A stretch of 7,454 nucleotides of DNA from a bacterium (GTDB taxonomy: Bacteria > Armatimonadota > Fimbriimonadia > Fimbriimonadales > JBAXQP01), in assembly GCA_037131655.1 (NCBI GenBank), contig JBAXQP010000132.1:1-7454 (forward strand). The letters run 5' to 3'. Within the stretch, counting starts at the first letter, position 1. Every line of letters begins with the position of its first letter. The notes beneath the pieces are model-generated. The model searched no databases. It saw only the letters and a program-made list of their open reading frames with translations, and was not told the DNA's origin. Positions 6,307-7,454 of this stretch are shown here, in pieces. The translations under genes and the position numbers were made by a program.

Positions 6307-7272
6307 TTAATAGTGCTCTAACTTGACTGGCGCTTTTCTTGCGGCGGACATGGGTAGAGCGGCATCTATCTCAAGTTCCCTATAAGCATCGGTGCCTGTA
6401 ACGGGTGGTTCCTTGCCATCACGTACGGCCGTAGCGAAGGCAATCGTACCGCACTTAATCGACTGCTTGAATTCGGTTCGGGAGTTGCCATCTGGAGGAG
6501 CCCATACGATCTTTTGCGGCTCATCTCCCACACGCATTCGGAATTCACCGGAAAGGTCCTCGATCATGCCCATCGCCTTTGTGCCGATATATTCAATTCG
6601 CATGAGCGGCGCTTCCCAGGCAGTCTTGCAGGAACCAGTCAATGTGCCAATGCTTCCGTTTGTGAACTTGAGAGTGGCGGAACGGTCACGATCGAGTTCT
6701 CCTGGAGACATATAGGCTGTTAATTCATCTACATCCCCGTTGAACCATCGCATCAAGTCAATCACATGGCTCCAGCAGCAGAGGTGGGCAAATACATTAA
6801 CCATAAGTGGGTCGCCAAACTCACCGGCAGTGATCGCTGCCTTCATAGCCTTGGCATGGCTAACGGTTCGATAATTAAAGCCGATACCAAAGAACTTGCC
6901 GCTCTTACGCCAGGTGTCCATAATCTGCTTGCCGGCAATCAGGTCACTTTCCTCTACGTTGAACTGACCTTTGGCGCCGGCAAGAGGCTTTTCGCAGTAG
7001 ACATGCTTCCCTGCCCTCAACGCCTTCATTAGTGGTTCAGGCCGATAGACTTCATTAGTAACGACATCAACCACATCAATATTCAGAGACTCAAGCATCT
7101 TATCGATATTCGTAAAGTATGGAATGCCATATCGGTCGGCTAAGTTCTTAGCTTTCTCTTCGACCAAATCACAGGTGGCAACAAGTTCCACACCGTCCAC
7201 TTCGGCATATGCAGGAGCATGGTCATTGCACCCAATTCCACCACAACCAACAATCGCAACTTTTAAAGCCAT
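6307..7272 (-). CDS. Gfo/Idh/MocA family oxidoreductase, divergent C-terminal signature
   Basis: The 321-residue protein starts MALKVAIVGCGGIG, with the Rossmann motif GCGGIG at 9-14 and D35 after strand two (NAD preference). The EKP motif is at 94-96 (K95 catalytic), and GFNYR (131-135) follows. At the usual D.G.H..D site the sequence is LCCWSHVIDLMRWF: H169 and D172 are kept, but the upstream Asp and Gly are replaced by C165 and W167, and the preceding Gly-rich loop is missing. I chose ATG 7272 because AAGGA sits 7 nt upstream. An in-frame ATG at 7353 would add 27 residues that look non-conserved and would place the candidate promoter inside the gene. It is the first gene of a two-gene operon with the URO-D-like protein, so the two probably handle the same sugar-like compound. 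Family firm; substrate unknown. Confidence 0.9.
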   Translation of the reverse strand: MALKVAIVGCGGIGCNDHAPAYAEVDGVELVATCDLVEEKAKNLADRYGIPYFTNIDKMLESLNIDVVDVVTNEVYRPEPLMKALRAGKHVYCEKPLAGAKGQFNVEESDLIAGKQIMDTWRKSGKFFGIGFNYRTVSHAKAMKAAITAGEFGDPLMVNVFAHLCCWSHVIDLMRWFNGDVDELTAYMSPGELDRDRSATLKFTNGSIGTLTGSCKTAWEAPLMRIEYIGTKAMGMIEDLSGEFRMRVGDEPQKIVWAPPDGNSRTEFKQSIKCGTIAFATAVRDGKEPPVTGTDAYRELEIDAALPMSAARKAPVKLEHY

Positions 7273-7279
7273 AACTCTA

Positions 7280-7284
7280 TCCTT
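7280..7284 (-). promoter_or_regulatory. Shine-Dalgarno site of second oxidoreductase gene
   Basis: On the minus strand AAGGA lies 7 nt before ATG 7272 (AAGGATAGAGTT then ATG). It favours this start over the longer frame from 7353. Confidence 0.75.
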
Positions 7285-7326
7285 AAGAATTTTTCCAGTA
7301 CCAGTATTTATTGTTAAAAATATATT

Positions 7327-7354
7327 ATTATATTGTATAGTAAATGGATGCAAA
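7327..7354 (-). promoter_or_regulatory. Candidate sigma70 promoter of the oxidoreductase / URO-D-like operon
   Basis: On the minus strand a perfect TATAAT box occupies 7327-7332, with TTTGCA (four of six consensus bases) at 7349-7354 and a 16-bp spacer. Transcription would start near 7320, giving a leader of about 48 nt. The region is very AT-rich, so chance matches are likely. The -35 box overlaps the first codons of the divergent gene at 7344. Confidence 0.45.
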
Positions 7355-7454
7355 ATATAAATTATTAGAAGAAGAGAAATCGGATTTTGCTCATAAACTG
7401 AATAATAGCGACAAAAATAATCCGCGTCGTTTAATTCGTTATTTAGAGATTGCT
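7344..7454 (+). CDS. Unrecognised gene, 3' end beyond the window
   Basis: From ATG 7344 a frame stays open for 37 codons to the window edge. It begins MDAKYKLLEEEKSDF and continues through a charged, helix-prone stretch with NNPRRLIRYLEIA. A stop codon sits immediately before the ATG (TAA at 7341), so this is the earliest possible ATG. I see no Shine-Dalgarno site in the AT-rich bases upstream, so a leaderless transcript or a later start outside the window is possible. GC is 33 of 111 bases, clearly lower than the neighbouring genes. It is divergent from the oxidoreductase operon, a position often held by a regulator, but nothing in these 37 residues shows a DNA-binding motif. I do not recognise the family. 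Confidence 0.5.
   Translation, partial: MDAKYKLLEEEKSDFAHKLNNSDKNNPRRLIRYLEIA

Noticed and set aside
7273..7353. N-terminal extension of the second oxidoreductase to ATG 7353
   Set aside because: The added 27 residues precede the normal Rossmann start, ATG 7272 has a good SD, and the TATAAT promoter candidate would fall inside the extension.

Overview
The window reads as a bacterial chromosome segment of moderate GC content, with a short AT-rich stretch at its right edge. Genes are compact, Shine-Dalgarno sites are of the AAAGGA/GAGGTGA type, and one clear rho-independent terminator is present. Gfo/Idh/MocA dehydrogenases, a non-heme URO-D-like protein and carbohydrate-binding-like modules together resemble sugar-catabolic neighbourhoods common in Armatimonadota, Planctomycetota, Lentisphaerota and some Bacillota. 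That taxonomic suggestion is inference, as the sequence holds no rRNA or other marker.

Left region (1-3521, + strand). This is the tail of an operon: two tandem paralogous carbon-nitrogen hydrolases of the nitrilase superfamily (the first cut by the window edge), then a Gfo/Idh/MocA oxidoreductase 25 bp downstream, then a strong terminator. The complete hydrolase carries an N-terminal beta-sandwich module resembling CBM4/9, fused to an intact Glu-Lys-Cys hydrolase domain. The first paralogue retains the matching C-terminal half of that module.

Middle region (3534-5082, + strand). Two soluble ankyrin-repeat genes lie in a perfectly abutting head-to-tail duplication. Each copy includes about 100 bp of leader with a possible promoter and a GAGGTGA ribosome binding site. 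The copies (822 and 727 bp) differ in length by one 99-bp ankyrin unit, absent from copy 2, and a 4-bp insertion in the copy 2 leader. The leaders are about 90% identical while the proteins are about 70% identical.

Right region (5158-7272, - strand). A two-gene operon runs leftwards: a second, sequence-divergent Gfo/Idh/MocA oxidoreductase, then 3 bp later a URO-D/MtaA-superfamily protein that lacks HemE signatures. A perfect TATAAT box upstream is a candidate promoter. The operon converges on the second ankyrin gene across an 84-bp gap (5074-5157) where I see no convincing terminator. At the far right a divergent + strand gene begins at 7344 and runs off the window; it is AT-rich and not recognised.

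Working together (inference): both oxidoreductases, the URO-D-like protein and the CBM-fused amidohydrolases fit a cytoplasmic pathway that modifies or degrades sugar-derived compounds, possibly including an amide-bearing carbohydrate. The substrate cannot be read from the sequence. The ankyrin pair looks like a separate insertion of protein-binding proteins between the two operons. No gene-free stretch exceeds 300 bases, and I found no tRNA, rRNA, CRISPR array or insertion sequence.
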